DNA from: CAYSFE01 sp964430225
GTDB taxonomy: Bacteria; Patescibacteriota; Dojkabacteria; GCA-016699595; JBAXKR01
Assembly: GCA_964430225.1 (NCBI GenBank)
Contig: CAYSFE010000001.1
Span: 62,001 to 126,000 of the forward strand
Direction: 5' to 3'
Length of the DNA: 64,000 nt
Part shown: positions 16,163-25,145 of the stretch, piece after piece
How the letters are laid out: each line of letters starts with the position of its first letter
Numbering within the stretch: position 1 is the first letter of the stretch
Notes under the pieces: generated by a model
The model's database searches: none
What the model saw: the letters and a program-made list of their open reading frames with translations, nothing else
Told to the model about the DNA's origin: nothing
Position numbers and translations under genes: made by a program

Positions 16163-16175
16163 ATTATTTATTATC

Positions 16176-16184
16176 TGTTAAAAT
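16176..16184 (+). promoter_or_regulatory. Extended -10 promoter of tyrS operon, leaderless
   Basis: TGTTAAAAT is followed by exactly six bases and then the ATG at 16191, so transcription is expected to begin on the A of the start codon. Confidence 0.5.
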
Positions 16185-16190
16185 CAAGTT

Positions 16191-17312
16191 ATGAAAAATC
16201 TAAATAATTTAAAACTAGTTAGTGAAGAAATCATAGGGGAAGATAAGCTTCTTACATATGTAAATGGATCTAGTCCATTAAGACACTATATCGGTTTTGA
16301 GATATCAGGGAATCCACATATTGGATCTGGACTCATGACTATGCTAGTAGTAAAAGAACTACAAGCATTAGGTGTAAAGTGTTCTATCTTTTTAGCTGAC
16401 TGGCATGCATGGATAAACGATAAGTTTGGAGGAGATCTAGACTTCATAAAGAGTGTGGGTACTCCATACTTTAAAGAGTGTATGATTGCTTCAGCTAAAT
16501 GTGTAGAGGGAGTGAATGTAGAGGATATAGAGTTTATATCTGCATCTGATTTAACAAGTAAGTCTGAATACTGGGCAACTGTGATTGATGTTGCTAAGAA
16601 TACATCTTTGTCTAGAATCCAAAGAAGTATAGACATCATGGGAAGAAAGGAAGGAGAGACTACTGACTTTGCTAAACTCATGTATCCTGCTATGCAGGTT
16701 GCTGATATCTTCTTCATGGGGACACATATCATGCATGGAGGAATGGATCAAAGAAAAGCTCATGTCATTGCACTAGATTGTGCTTTGAGTATGAAAGAAA
16801 GACCAATGATGCTAGGGACTGAAAAGATTAAACCAGTAGCTATTCATCACCATCTTTTAATGGGTCTATTAGCTCCAAGTAAAGAGGTATTAGAGAAAGG
16901 AGAATTAAGTTCAGAGGAAATGTCAGAGCTTAAAATGAGTAAGAGTAAACCAATGAGTGCTGTATTTCTTAATGACTCAGAAGACCTAATAAGGGAGAAG
17001 ATAAAGAAAGCATACTGTAAAGAAGGAGATGTAAAACTTAATCCAATACTTGATTGGGCTAGAAGTCTTTCATTCCACTTAGGATCTAAAACTGTTGAGA
17101 TAAAAAGAAAAGTAGAATGGGGAGGAGATAAGACATATACTGACTATGCATCTCTTGAAAAAGATTTCTTGGAAGCTAAACTTCATCCAATGGATTTAAA
17201 AGCAGGTGTAGCTGAGAGTATAATCGGGATCACTGCTAAAGCTAGGGAGCATTTAAATACATCAGAGATGAAAGCTTTGAAGGAAAAAATAGATATTAAA
17301 GTATCAAGATAA
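16191..17312 (+). CDS. tyrS: Tyrosyl-tRNA synthetase, archaeal/eukaryotic type
   Basis: This 373-residue class I synthetase charges tRNA-Tyr with tyrosine. Seen: HYIGFEISGNPHIGSG (32-47) with the HIGH-like motif and the tyrosine-pocket Tyr33, MYPAMQVADI (164-173), GGMDQRKAH (183-191), KMSKSKP (248-254), and the C-terminal IKKAYC, GGD and LHPMDLK blocks. These are the landmarks of archaeal TyrRS such as the Methanocaldococcus enzyme. Bacterial TyrRS has a different layout with a C-terminal S4 domain, which is absent here. The nearby tRNA-Tyr has the matching C1-G72 identity pair. The gene is the first of an eight-gene operon; the start is supported by a -10 element 6 bases upstream. Confidence 0.95.
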   Translation: MKNLNNLKLVSEEIIGEDKLLTYVNGSSPLRHYIGFEISGNPHIGSGLMTMLVVKELQALGVKCSIFLADWHAWINDKFGGDLDFIKSVGTPYFKECMIASAKCVEGVNVEDIEFISASDLTSKSEYWATVIDVAKNTSLSRIQRSIDIMGRKEGETTDFAKLMYPAMQVADIFFMGTHIMHGGMDQRKAHVIALDCALSMKERPMMLGTEKIKPVAIHHHLLMGLLAPSKEVLEKGELSSEEMSELKMSKSKPMSAVFLNDSEDLIREKIKKAYCKEGDVKLNPILDWARSLSFHLGSKTVEIKRKVEWGGDKTYTDYASLEKDFLEAKLHPMDLKAGVAESIIGITAKAREHLNTSEMKALKEKIDIKVSR

Positions 17313-17437
17313 TGAAAATATTTAAAAATCACAAATTCATAACTTTCTTAAAGTGGGTTGGTACTGTAACCATAATACTCGCTCTAGTAGTATTTCCATT
17401 TGCAGGTATTCTAATCACTCTAGTTTCAAATAACTAA
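17312..17437 (+). CDS. Small membrane peptide, 41 aa
   Basis: This 41-residue ORF overlaps the tyrS stop in a TAATG junction and ends 2 bases before the recG start. It has a basic N-terminus (MKIFKNHKF) and one strong membrane helix (about 15-38). Tight coupling on both sides supports translation. No family is recognised. Confidence 0.55.
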   Translation: MKIFKNHKFITFLKWVGTVTIILALVVFPFAGILITLVSNN

Positions 17438-17439
17438 CA

Positions 17440-19356
17440 ATGAATCTAAAAGATCCAGTAACAGTACTCCCTCGAGTAGGAGATACGTATGCTAATCTCC
17501 TTAAGAATCTTGATATATATACTGTAGAAGATCTACTAAACCATATCCCATATAGATATCTTGATACTAGAAACTTAGAAAAGCTTTCAGACTCTCTTGA
17601 TGATGAATCACATTTTGTAGAAGTAAGGATAACTAAGATAGTTGTTAGAAGATTAAGGGGATACAAAAGACTCATAATCACATATGTTACAGATGGAAGT
17701 TTAACCGCTCAAATACTTTGGTTTAATCAGGAGTATCTTTTAAAAGTATTTAAAGAAGGGGATACATATCTCATGTATGGGAAACTTAAACTTGAAGCTA
17801 GGACATATTTCTTTACTCCATCTCTTTTTGAATTAAAAACTGGGAATAATAAACTTGGAAATATCATACCCATATATCACCTAACAAAAGGTATATCCCA
17901 AAAGTTTTTAAGAGGAAGGATAGAAGATGTTCTAAAGATGGGAAGATCTTTTATCCCTGAATACTTGCCTGAGCAAACTCTTAAAAGTGACAAGTTAATT
18001 GGGATATATGACATGTATAGAAACATACACTATCCAGAAACCCCTGAAGCACTTGTCTTAGCACAAGAAAGATTTAAGTTTAACGAAATGTTAGGAGTAG
18101 TAAATAAACTTAAAGAAAAGAGAAAGAAGTTTGATAAGTTTAAAGCACGTGAAATAGATATATCAAAACATAAATATGATTTGAAAGTAAATTTCGAACT
18201 TAGTGCTGATCAAAAAACTTCCTTATCAGAAATCTTAATGGACCTTTCCACCCCTAAACCTATGAACAGACTCTTAATGGGGGATGTGGGTTCAGGTAAG
18301 ACTATTGTTGCTTTCTTAGCATCAAGTGTTGTTTTAAGTAATGGATATGATGTCATACTTCTAGCTCCGACAACTATACTAGCTTCTCAACACTTCCATA
18401 ATGCAAAGAAGGTATTTAAAGATACGGAAGTTGAAGTAGTGTTAGTAACTTCTAAAAGCAAATTAAAAGAAAGTAAGTCTAACAGGCTCATAATTACAAC
18501 ACATGCAATACTACATAGAGAGAAAGAGATATTAAAAAATGTTGGCCTTATCATCATAGATGAACAACATAAATTTGGGGTAGAACAAAGAGAGCAAATC
18601 TTTAAAGAATCAAAAGGATTAAAGCCACATATATTAACAATGAGTGCTACTCCAATACCTCGTACCGTAGCTGAGCTATACTTTGGAGATGTAAAGGTAA
18701 GTACAATAAAGACGAAGCCAATAGGTAGGATAGATATTAGGACACTTTTAGTCACTGATGAGAAAAGAGAATCTGGATACAGATGGATAAGAGAAAAGCT
18801 TCTATTAAAAGAACAAATGTATGTGGTGTGTCCTGCTATTGAAGAAAGTGAAGAGTTTAAAAGTGTAAAGATAGAGTATGAAAAGATCAAGGAGATATAT
18901 AAAGAGTTTAAGGTAGAGATGCTACATGGTAAGTTTAAAGAAGATAAAAAGAATGAAATTACTCGTGACTTTAGAGATAGAAAAATTGATATACTAGTAT
19001 CAACTCAGTTAATAGAAGTGGGAATGGATAATCCAAATGCTACCTTAATGCTAATAGAATCAGCAGAGAAATTTGGATTAGCACAGTTACACCAACTAAG
19101 AGGAAGAGTAGGTAGAGGAGAAAAAGAATCATATTGTTTAATTATGGGTAGCTTAAATGAAAGACTTAAGTATTTTGCTACACATAATGATGGTTTTAAG
19201 TTATCTGAATATGATTTAAAATTAAGAGGACCTGGAGAAGTATTCGGAACACTTCAATCAGGTATGCCAGGTTTTAAACTAGCAAATATTCTTGATGTAG
19301 ATCTATTTAAAAGATGTAGTAAGGTGGGTAATTTAAATATGAAAGATAAAAAATGA
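17440..19356 (+). CDS. recG: ATP-dependent DNA helicase RecG
   Basis: This 638-residue enzyme remodels stalled replication forks and Holliday junctions. It is slightly shorter than the 690-residue E. coli enzyme. Seen: an N-terminal wedge/OB region (about 60-140), QERFKFNEML before the motor, Walker A GDVGSGKT (281-288), the RecG-type motif II DEQHKFGVEQR (374-384), SATPIPRT, and motif VI QLRGRVGRG. The following C-terminal segment is compact. Stop and the next start overlap in ATGA, so it is coupled to uppP. Confidence 0.96.
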   Translation: MNLKDPVTVLPRVGDTYANLLKNLDIYTVEDLLNHIPYRYLDTRNLEKLSDSLDDESHFVEVRITKIVVRRLRGYKRLIITYVTDGSLTAQILWFNQEYLLKVFKEGDTYLMYGKLKLEARTYFFTPSLFELKTGNNKLGNIIPIYHLTKGISQKFLRGRIEDVLKMGRSFIPEYLPEQTLKSDKLIGIYDMYRNIHYPETPEALVLAQERFKFNEMLGVVNKLKEKRKKFDKFKAREIDISKHKYDLKVNFELSADQKTSLSEILMDLSTPKPMNRLLMGDVGSGKTIVAFLASSVVLSNGYDVILLAPTTILASQHFHNAKKVFKDTEVEVVLVTSKSKLKESKSNRLIITTHAILHREKEILKNVGLIIIDEQHKFGVEQREQIFKESKGLKPHILTMSATPIPRTVAELYFGDVKVSTIKTKPIGRIDIRTLLVTDEKRESGYRWIREKLLLKEQMYVVCPAIEESEEFKSVKIEYEKIKEIYKEFKVEMLHGKFKEDKKNEITRDFRDRKIDILVSTQLIEVGMDNPNATLMLIESAEKFGLAQLHQLRGRVGRGEKESYCLIMGSLNERLKYFATHNDGFKLSEYDLKLRGPGEVFGTLQSGMPGFKLANILDVDLFKRCSKVGNLNMKDKK

Positions 19357-20117
19357 CAAACATAGTAAACCTAATAATACTTGGAGTAGTTCAGGGAGTA
19401 ACAGAATTCTTACCAATATCATCAAGTGCACATAACGAAATATTCCAAAGGTTACTTAACTTTAATATATCACTTGAGTATGAGCTCATACTTAATATTG
19501 GTTCATTAATTGCTCTTCTCATATTCTTTAGAAAAAAGATATTTGAGATACTAAAAAGTAGAAAGATAATGATTCTAATCCTTGCTTCTTTAATAGTTCC
19601 AGTTGTAATAGGGGTAAGTGGAATAGGGGATAAGATGGAAGAGATAAGTTCAAGTATTACAGTGATTTCTATCATGCTAATCCTTGTAGGTATATTCATG
19701 TATTTTGCAGAGAGACTTCAAAAGAAAGTAATTACCATAGGGGAACTAACTCCATTAAAAGCTTTCTTAATAGGTATATTTGAAAGTTTAGCTTTCTTTA
19801 AAGGTACATCAAGATCAGGTGTTACCATCTCTGCATCTTTAGTAGCAGGGTTAAAGAAAGTAGATGCAGCTGAGTTTAGTTTTATAATCGGCATACCACT
19901 TTTAGCTGCTGCAACATTAAGTGGAGTGTATAAGTTAACAAAGACTGGTATTCCATCCCCTGATGTATTACCCCTCATAGCAGGATTTATCAGCTCCCTT
20001 ATCTTCTCACTTCTAAGTATTAGGTTTCTTTTAAACTATTTAAAGAATAGATCTTTAAATGTATTTATTGTATATAGATTAGTATTAGCAGTTATTCTTT
20101 TACTTTTCTTCAGATGA
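19353..20117 (+). CDS. uppP: Undecaprenyl-diphosphatase UppP/BacA
   Basis: This 254-residue polytopic membrane enzyme dephosphorylates undecaprenyl diphosphate to recycle the lipid carrier for peptidoglycan and surface polysaccharide synthesis. Seen: the first catalytic region GVTEFLPISSSAH (15-27) and the second region GTSRSGVTIS (151-160, with R154), each facing the membrane surface. Two substitutions from the common motif are visible: SAH for SGH and KGTSR for PGTSR. Several membrane helices fill the rest. It overlaps both recG and the HAD-like gene by 4 bases. Confidence 0.95.
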   Translation: MTNIVNLIILGVVQGVTEFLPISSSAHNEIFQRLLNFNISLEYELILNIGSLIALLIFFRKKIFEILKSRKIMILILASLIVPVVIGVSGIGDKMEEISSSITVISIMLILVGIFMYFAERLQKKVITIGELTPLKAFLIGIFESLAFFKGTSRSGVTISASLVAGLKKVDAAEFSFIIGIPLLAAATLSGVYKLTKTGIPSPDVLPLIAGFISSLIFSLLSIRFLLNYLKNRSLNVFIVYRLVLAVILLLFFR

Positions 20118-20701
20118 TAAAAAACTCAAAACTAGAACAACCTCACTCATTTAAGATCATAAGTGCTTCTACTTTAGAAGAAGCATATTCTAAATACATA
20201 GATATTTGGAGTACTTTAACTACTCATCGTGACCTATGTGTTTTTGATATTGATGGAGTATTTTTTGAAAGATTTTTTAGTGTAAGTAGTTTTACATTTC
20301 AGATAAAGAAAGAAAAATTAGAGTTTGCAAAAAAGATAGTTGGAAATGCTTCTAGGTGGGTATTTACTGATCGTCCTAAGATACTTCTAAACCCCATAAA
20401 AGAACAGCTTAAAAGTGTGTTTCAGATAAATGATCAGAATCATACTTTTGATAATCATTCTGATTTTAATACAAAAATAGAAAAATATTCTCCTTTCTAT
20501 GCAATCATTTATCATGCAAGTAAGAGGACAAAACATGCAGAAGAGACTATTAAAAAAACATGTATGAATTTTGACAGAGTATTTTACTTTGCATCTCAAG
20601 ATCTACCAGTTAGGTATGAAGACTTAGATTTACTCGAACGAATTGAATCAGAGAATAAAGATATTCTTAAAAACCTTACTTTAGTAGATATACGTAAATG
20701 A
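20114..20701 (+). CDS. HAD-like hydrolase, divergent
   Basis: This 195-residue protein contains CVFDIDGVFF, a match to HAD motif I (DxDG), and WVFTDRP, a candidate motif II. No clear Lys motif III or DD-type motif IV is visible, so activity is uncertain. Family knowledge: HAD proteins are mostly phosphatases using an Asp nucleophile. It overlaps uppP upstream and dut downstream by 4 bases each, placing it in the tyrS-recG operon. Its substrate cannot be guessed. Confidence 0.55.
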   Translation: MIKNSKLEQPHSFKIISASTLEEAYSKYIDIWSTLTTHRDLCVFDIDGVFFERFFSVSSFTFQIKKEKLEFAKKIVGNASRWVFTDRPKILLNPIKEQLKSVFQINDQNHTFDNHSDFNTKIEKYSPFYAIIYHASKRTKHAEETIKKTCMNFDRVFYFASQDLPVRYEDLDLLERIESENKDILKNLTLVDIRK

Positions 20702-21153
20702 AAACAAAGAAACCTAAACTGGTAAACATGAAATATATTAAGATGGATAAGGAGTCAAAGTCTCCGGAGTACAAATCTGAGGAAGCAGCTGGAGCAGATA
20801 TGTACTCCATAGAAGAAGTAGTAATAAAGCCATCGGAACTAGTAATGATAAAGACTGGGGTAGCTACTGAAATACCAGATGGTTACTTTGGTATGCTAGC
20901 TCCTCGTGCCTCTTTTTGCCTTAAGCTACATCTAGACATGCCTCACTCTGTTGGTATTATCGATAGCGACTATAGAGGTGAGTTTTTAATCCCTCTACGT
21001 AACTTGGGAAAAGCAAAAGTAGTAATAGCAAAAGGAGAACGTATAGCTCAACTCATAATCATTCCATACTTAAAAGTAAAATATGTGGAAAGTAAGAAAC
21101 TAAATGAAACAGTAAGAGGAAAGGGTGGGTTTGGATCAACAGGAAAATTTTAA
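20698..21153 (+). CDS. dut: dUTP diphosphatase, trimeric type
   Basis: This 151-residue enzyme hydrolyses dUTP to dUMP, keeping uracil out of DNA and supplying thymidylate precursor. All five motifs are present: AAGADMYS (30-37), APRAS (68-72, Ala where most have Ser), GIIDSDYRGE (86-95, catalytic Asp at 89), KGERIAQLI (112-120), and the glycine-rich RGKGGFGSTG arm (140-149). Met11 is an alternative start. The upstream gene stops in an ATGA overlap and the methyltransferase gene starts directly after the stop. Confidence 0.95.
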   Translation: MKTKKPKLVNMKYIKMDKESKSPEYKSEEAAGADMYSIEEVVIKPSELVMIKTGVATEIPDGYFGMLAPRASFCLKLHLDMPHSVGIIDSDYRGEFLIPLRNLGKAKVVIAKGERIAQLIIIPYLKVKYVESKKLNETVRGKGGFGSTGKF

Positions 21154-21654
21154 ATGAAAGTAGAAGTAGAGAATAAAAATATTAAGTATGATGTCATTGT
21201 AGTACTAGACAATATCAGGTCTGTATTTAATGTCGGTTCAATATTTAGAACATCAGATGCAGCTGGAATATCTAAGATATATCTATGTGGTATTACTGCT
21301 ACTCCTCCTCATCCAAAACTACAAAAGACTGCACTTGGATCTCTTGAAACAGTAGAGTGGGAATATGCTAAAGATACCCTTGAACTTGTAACAAAACTCA
21401 AGTCTGAAGGCCATACTATATATTCCATAGAACTAGATAAGAAAGCTGAAAGCTTTGAGGCTGTAGACTATCCTAGTGGAGTAGTACTAGTAATAGGCAA
21501 TGAGATAGATGGAGTGAATAAGGAAGTGATGGAGATATCGGATAAGATTGTTCAAATCCCTATGCATGGTATTAAAAACTCACTTAACGTTGCATCTGCA
21601 TATGCCATAATCAGCTATGAAGCTACCAGGAAATTTAGAAAGCTGATAAGATAA
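21154..21654 (+). CDS. SpoU/TrmH-family RNA 2'-O-methyltransferase
   Basis: This 166-residue SPOUT enzyme has the trefoil-knot motifs: NIRSVFNVGSIFRTSDAAG (20-38), IGNEIDGV (114-121) and IPMHGIKNSLNVASA (135-149). Family knowledge: members transfer a methyl group from S-adenosylmethionine to ribose 2'-OH in tRNA or rRNA and work as dimers. There is no N-terminal substrate-binding domain, as in short TrmL/TrmH types. The exact target nucleotide cannot be told from the sequence. It follows dut with no gap. Confidence 0.9.
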   Translation: MKVEVENKNIKYDVIVVLDNIRSVFNVGSIFRTSDAAGISKIYLCGITATPPHPKLQKTALGSLETVEWEYAKDTLELVTKLKSEGHTIYSIELDKKAESFEAVDYPSGVVLVIGNEIDGVNKEVMEISDKIVQIPMHGIKNSLNVASAYAIISYEATRKFRKLIR

Positions 21655-21659
21655 TAGTT

Positions 21660-22874
21660 ATGGTTTCTAAAACGGTTCTAAAAATCTCAATTTTAATAGT
21701 TCTTTTAGCGCTAGCCTTTGGTATAACTACTACTTACTTATCCCTTAATGATCCTAAGGCTCAAAACATAGATAAAGAAAAGCTAGTTAATCAGATCGTG
21801 GATAGTATTAAAAATGAGAGCTTAGACACTGTTTCAAATTTAGAGATTCCCTTAACCTCTTCATCTACAACTTCAGCAAGTAGTGTAGAAGGAGTAGAGG
21901 ATAGTTACCAAACTCTCACACCAAATATAGATCCAACTACTACCCTAGAAGTAGCTGGATATATTGCCGACTTTGCTTTTAAACCAGGTCTTACCACTCT
22001 AAAGAATAACCTAGGTAGTTTTAATACTGTATCTCCTGTATGGTATTCACTCGATCCCAAATTATCTAGTGGACTAGCTAAAAGAAATACCACAGCAAAC
22101 AAAGAGCTACTTACCTTAGCAAAGAAAAATAGTATTGAGGTAATCCCTTCAATAGCTCAGTTTGAATTCTCAGATCTATCAGCAGTTTTAAACAATGAAA
22201 CAAAAAGAAATGCACACATAAATGAAATAGTAAAAGTTGTAAAAGCAAATAGTTATGCTGGAATAGATTTAGACTATGAGAATATTGCTGAAGAAGATAA
22301 GGCAAACTTTCAAATCTTTATCACCTCTCTTCATGAGAAACTTCAAAAGGATAATAAGAAATTAATAGTTACAGTACTCGCAAAAGACTTTACTAATGAG
22401 AATGGATCTCCCACAAGAAGAGCACAGGATTGGAAGTTTTTAGGAGAAAATGCAGATCAAGTAAGAATAATGGTATATGACTACCAAAATATTGAAAAAC
22501 AAATTTACAATATTTCGCCAATTAAAGAAATTGAAGATGTTGTTAAATATGCACAAGCTAAAATACCTAATGAAAAGATAAACATAGGACTTCCTCTTTA
22601 TGCTTACTCATACTTAGATGGAAAGAAAACTGCACTCACATACAAGGATATAAAAAATATTAGAGCAAAACAAAAAGTAATATCTGATGAAATGGACTTA
22701 GTAAACAAAGAAAAGATAATCACATATGAAGCAAATGGAAAGACAATAATCGCCTACTATACAGATGCTGAAGTAGACAATGAGAGAAGAAATCTACTTA
22801 AGAATATGGGTATTACAAAAATGTTCTACTGGAGACTAGGGGATGAAGATACTCAAATATACATAGAAAACTAA
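21660..22874 (+). CDS. Secreted GH18-like glycosidase (YaaH/SleL-like)
   Basis: This 404-residue protein has an N-terminal signal or anchor (helix about 7-27), a Ser/Thr linker (60-90) and a GH18 barrel. Seen: the beginning strand VAGYIADF, and YAGIDLDYE (199-207) with the catalytic Glu207 and Asp203/205. The first Asp of the usual DxxDxDxE is Ala200. IMVYDYQ and IGLPLYAYSY match later GH18 strands. Family knowledge: YaaH-type enzymes cleave cortex or cell-wall glycans; a role in peptidoglycan turnover is inferred. It ends the operon and abuts the convergent gene with no gap. Confidence 0.85.
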   Translation: MVSKTVLKISILIVLLALAFGITTTYLSLNDPKAQNIDKEKLVNQIVDSIKNESLDTVSNLEIPLTSSSTTSASSVEGVEDSYQTLTPNIDPTTTLEVAGYIADFAFKPGLTTLKNNLGSFNTVSPVWYSLDPKLSSGLAKRNTTANKELLTLAKKNSIEVIPSIAQFEFSDLSAVLNNETKRNAHINEIVKVVKANSYAGIDLDYENIAEEDKANFQIFITSLHEKLQKDNKKLIVTVLAKDFTNENGSPTRRAQDWKFLGENADQVRIMVYDYQNIEKQIYNISPIKEIEDVVKYAQAKIPNEKINIGLPLYAYSYLDGKKTALTYKDIKNIRAKQKVISDEMDLVNKEKIITYEANGKTIIAYYTDAEVDNERRNLLKNMGITKMFYWRLGDEDTQIYIEN

Positions 22875-23642
22875 TCAGGCTTTTTTTATTGCATGATATA
22901 ACGTAGTTGCAAGTCTTCTTGCAAAAGTTACTTTTGGGAATGGTGAAAGACCTACGACATCAGAGTTCAACCCCATTCTAAGATAAGAATCATCTAAAAG
23001 ATTTCCCTTTAAACCAGTCCCAACTATTCTTAATAATGATGTTGTTCCTCCCAATACAAGAAATCCACTTGTTGAGACAGGTTTAAATATATATTCTAAA
23101 CCTGATCCCACTAATGTTAATGGAAATTGACCCTTTAAAATTGTTAATGTTTTATATATCTCTCCATCTACAAGAAAACAATACCTTCCTCTTGTTAGAG
23201 CAGGTGAAGGAACAACAACTCTATACTGTGGAACAACTGAACCAATCTTAGTGATTGCTTTGTTCATATATCTTTCAATATCAGCATATAATCCAGCCTC
23301 TACACTATTTTCCCTTCTTTGTTTATCAGAACGACTAAGATCCCAATCTCTTAAAGCAATGAATGTATCGGGAGATAACATATTAAGTTCAGAAATACTT
23401 GCTGGATCTAACATTCCAAATAGAATCTGATAATTCTCTGGTGAAATAACTATTTTAGCTTCAAAGACTGAAACAGGAGCCTTTTTTTCTTTTAAAAACC
23501 CATCTTTCCACGAGTCATAATAGTATTGGTTGCCAGTTTTCAACGGATCTAAAATAGCACTGAATCGATCAGTTAAAAAAGAACGTCTTTGTCCTTCAGT
23601 ACTCATTTGCTTATACATGTTCCAGACATTCTCGGTACCCAT
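22875..23642 (-). CDS. Hypothetical protein, 255 aa
   Basis: I do not recognise this 255-residue protein. It appears soluble, with a helical charged N-terminal half and a hydrophobic C-terminal half rich in Gly, Leu and Val (about 165-235), but no clean membrane helix. It is convergent with the GH18 gene; the two stops touch. An extended -10 (TGATATAAT, 23670-23678) lies 27 bases upstream, so it is a single-gene unit. Confidence 0.65.
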   Translation of the reverse strand: MGTENVWNMYKQMSTEGQRRSFLTDRFSAILDPLKTGNQYYYDSWKDGFLKEKKAPVSVFEAKIVISPENYQILFGMLDPASISELNMLSPDTFIALRDWDLSRSDKQRRENSVEAGLYADIERYMNKAITKIGSVVPQYRVVVPSPALTRGRYCFLVDGEIYKTLTILKGQFPLTLVGSGLEYIFKPVSTSGFLVLGGTTSLLRIVGTGLKGNLLDDSYLRMGLNSDVVGLSPFPKVTFARRLATTLYHAIKKA

Positions 23643-23669
23643 AAATCGTAATTGAAATATTATGCTTGG

Positions 23670-23678
23670 ATTATATCA
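23670..23678 (-). promoter_or_regulatory. Extended -10 promoter
   Basis: Minus-strand TGATATAAT lies 27 bases upstream of the ATG at 23642. Confidence 0.5.
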
Positions 23679-23733
23679 CTCCCTCTTCTTTCTCCAAAAT
23701 AGAGTGGGTTTTTTCGAGTTTTTAAGGTATGAG

Positions 23734-23742
23734 TGTTAAAAT
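23734..23742 (+). promoter_or_regulatory. Extended -10 promoter of rsmD, leaderless
   Basis: TGTTAAAAT is followed by six bases and the ATG at 23749, the same arrangement as before tyrS. Confidence 0.5.
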
Positions 23743-23748
23743 ATAGAT

Positions 23749-24357
23749 ATGTTAAGAATAATCACAGGAACAGCTAAAAACGTAGAACTTAAAGTACCAA
23801 ACTCTGGAACTAGGCCTATGACTGATAGAGCAAAGACTTCTTTATTTGATATGATTCAAAATAAGATACCAGGTTCTACCATACTTGATCTTTTTGCAGG
23901 ATCAGGTGCCTTAGGACTAGAAAGCTTAAGTAGAGGAGCAAGATATGCCATATTTGTAGATATAGCAGGGGAATCAATAGACTGTATAACCGAGAACATA
24001 TCTAACTGTAAGTTTGAAAAGAATCAATACGCTCTTGTTCATGAAGATGCTATGGATTACCTTTTAAAGCAAGTAAAGAAGGTATATAAGAATATGAAAG
24101 GGGACTTAGGATACACTAAATATCCTCTTACATACTTTGACATCATCTTTATTACCCCTCCTTACAAGGATATTAGCATAGAGAGTATTAGACTTTCAGC
24201 AAGACTTCTCAAAGAAGATGGTATCCTAATTACAGACTGTCCTATTCAAGACTCAATAGCTCCAGAAATAGCTGATCTAGTATTAGTAGAAAAGAGACAA
24301 TACGGTAAGTTTGATCTATATTTCTATCTCCATAAAGCCTTTTCAGAATCCCTATAG
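23749..24357 (+). CDS. rsmD: 16S rRNA m2G966 methyltransferase RsmD-like
   Basis: This 202-residue enzyme starts with the RsmD-type LRIITGTAKN and RPMTDRAKTSLF. The S-adenosylmethionine loop LDLFAGSGALGLE (46-58) and the catalytic block FDIIFITPPY (131-140) follow. In RsmD the last block is usually DPPY; here the Asp is Thr137. Family knowledge: RsmD methylates N2 of G966 in the small-subunit rRNA. The TPPY change could affect catalysis or reflect lineage drift. It is transcribed from its own leaderless promoter. Confidence 0.88.
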   Translation: MLRIITGTAKNVELKVPNSGTRPMTDRAKTSLFDMIQNKIPGSTILDLFAGSGALGLESLSRGARYAIFVDIAGESIDCITENISNCKFEKNQYALVHEDAMDYLLKQVKKVYKNMKGDLGYTKYPLTYFDIIFITPPYKDISIESIRLSARLLKEDGILITDCPIQDSIAPEIADLVLVEKRQYGKFDLYFYLHKAFSESL

Positions 24358-24361
24358 TATG

Positions 24362-24370
24362 TGTTATAAT
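24362..24370 (+). promoter_or_regulatory. Extended -10 promoter
   Basis: TGTTATAAT overlaps the region just after the rsmD stop. The next gene starts at a TTG 31 bases downstream. Confidence 0.45.
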
Positions 24371-24400
24371 TAAAAGGTTATATTTTATTGTATCAAAACC

Positions 24401-25126
24401 TTGGTTAGTCTTGTTGGACAAGAAAAAGTAATTACAGAGGCCCTTGATGGAAAATCTTTAAATACTTGGGACATTTGGAGAAACCCCATTGAAGGAACCT
24501 TGAGAATAAAACAAAAAAAGGGACTTATAAGAGTACTGGTTTCAGTCGTTAATACTCCCCAAAAAGGAAAAGCTCCTGAATTAGCATTTATCGTAGACCC
24601 AAGTACTTGTGAGGTTAGAGAAAACTACGATGATAATAATAGATTCTCCATTTTTTTAAGAGATAGTTTATCTATTGAATTAAGAAGGGTAGTTAACGAG
24701 ATAGTTGAGGCGAAAACAAGTAAAGCTTTCCCAAGAATAAACCTTAGAGAATTTGATGAAATTGAAATTTCACCATCTAAATATATAAAACAAAGAGCAA
24801 GGTTTAGACTTCTTCCAGGTATTTCACCCAAAAGAGTTAGTTATGATATTGAAATTATTAATATACAAAATACATGTAATAATGTGGTTCTCGGGGGAAT
24901 TATATCTTTGGATATTGAGAAGAGTAGTGATAAAATTACGATATCAATTACTGGACAAGCTGATGATAAATTTATGCACGAAAGTCCAATGTTAAACTAT
25001 ATTAGAAACACTGTTGCAAGAAAACTAGGAGAAAAAAATTACATTAAGTCTCCTAAGAAATATAAGAAACAAGAAGATAAACATGGAGAAAAGCTAACAT
25101 TAGTATTTACTTACGAGTTATTTTAA
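24401..25126 (+). CDS. Hypothetical protein, 241 aa
   Basis: I do not recognise this protein. It reads as 241 residues from a TTG start; no ATG is available near the start. It is soluble and rich in charged residues, with alternating beta-like strands (RFRLLPGISP..., SYDIEIINI, ITISITGQ) and no signal peptide. It is followed 19 bases later by the SPFH gene and, beyond that, by two further unknown proteins of about 200 residues. The four may form one transcript, from the promoter at 24362. Confidence 0.65.
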   Translation: MVSLVGQEKVITEALDGKSLNTWDIWRNPIEGTLRIKQKKGLIRVLVSVVNTPQKGKAPELAFIVDPSTCEVRENYDDNNRFSIFLRDSLSIELRRVVNEIVEAKTSKAFPRINLREFDEIEISPSKYIKQRARFRLLPGISPKRVSYDIEIINIQNTCNNVVLGGIISLDIEKSSDKITISITGQADDKFMHESPMLNYIRNTVARKLGEKNYIKSPKKYKKQEDKHGEKLTLVFTYELF

Positions 25127-25145
25127 TTTTTATCTTTTTAAACAT

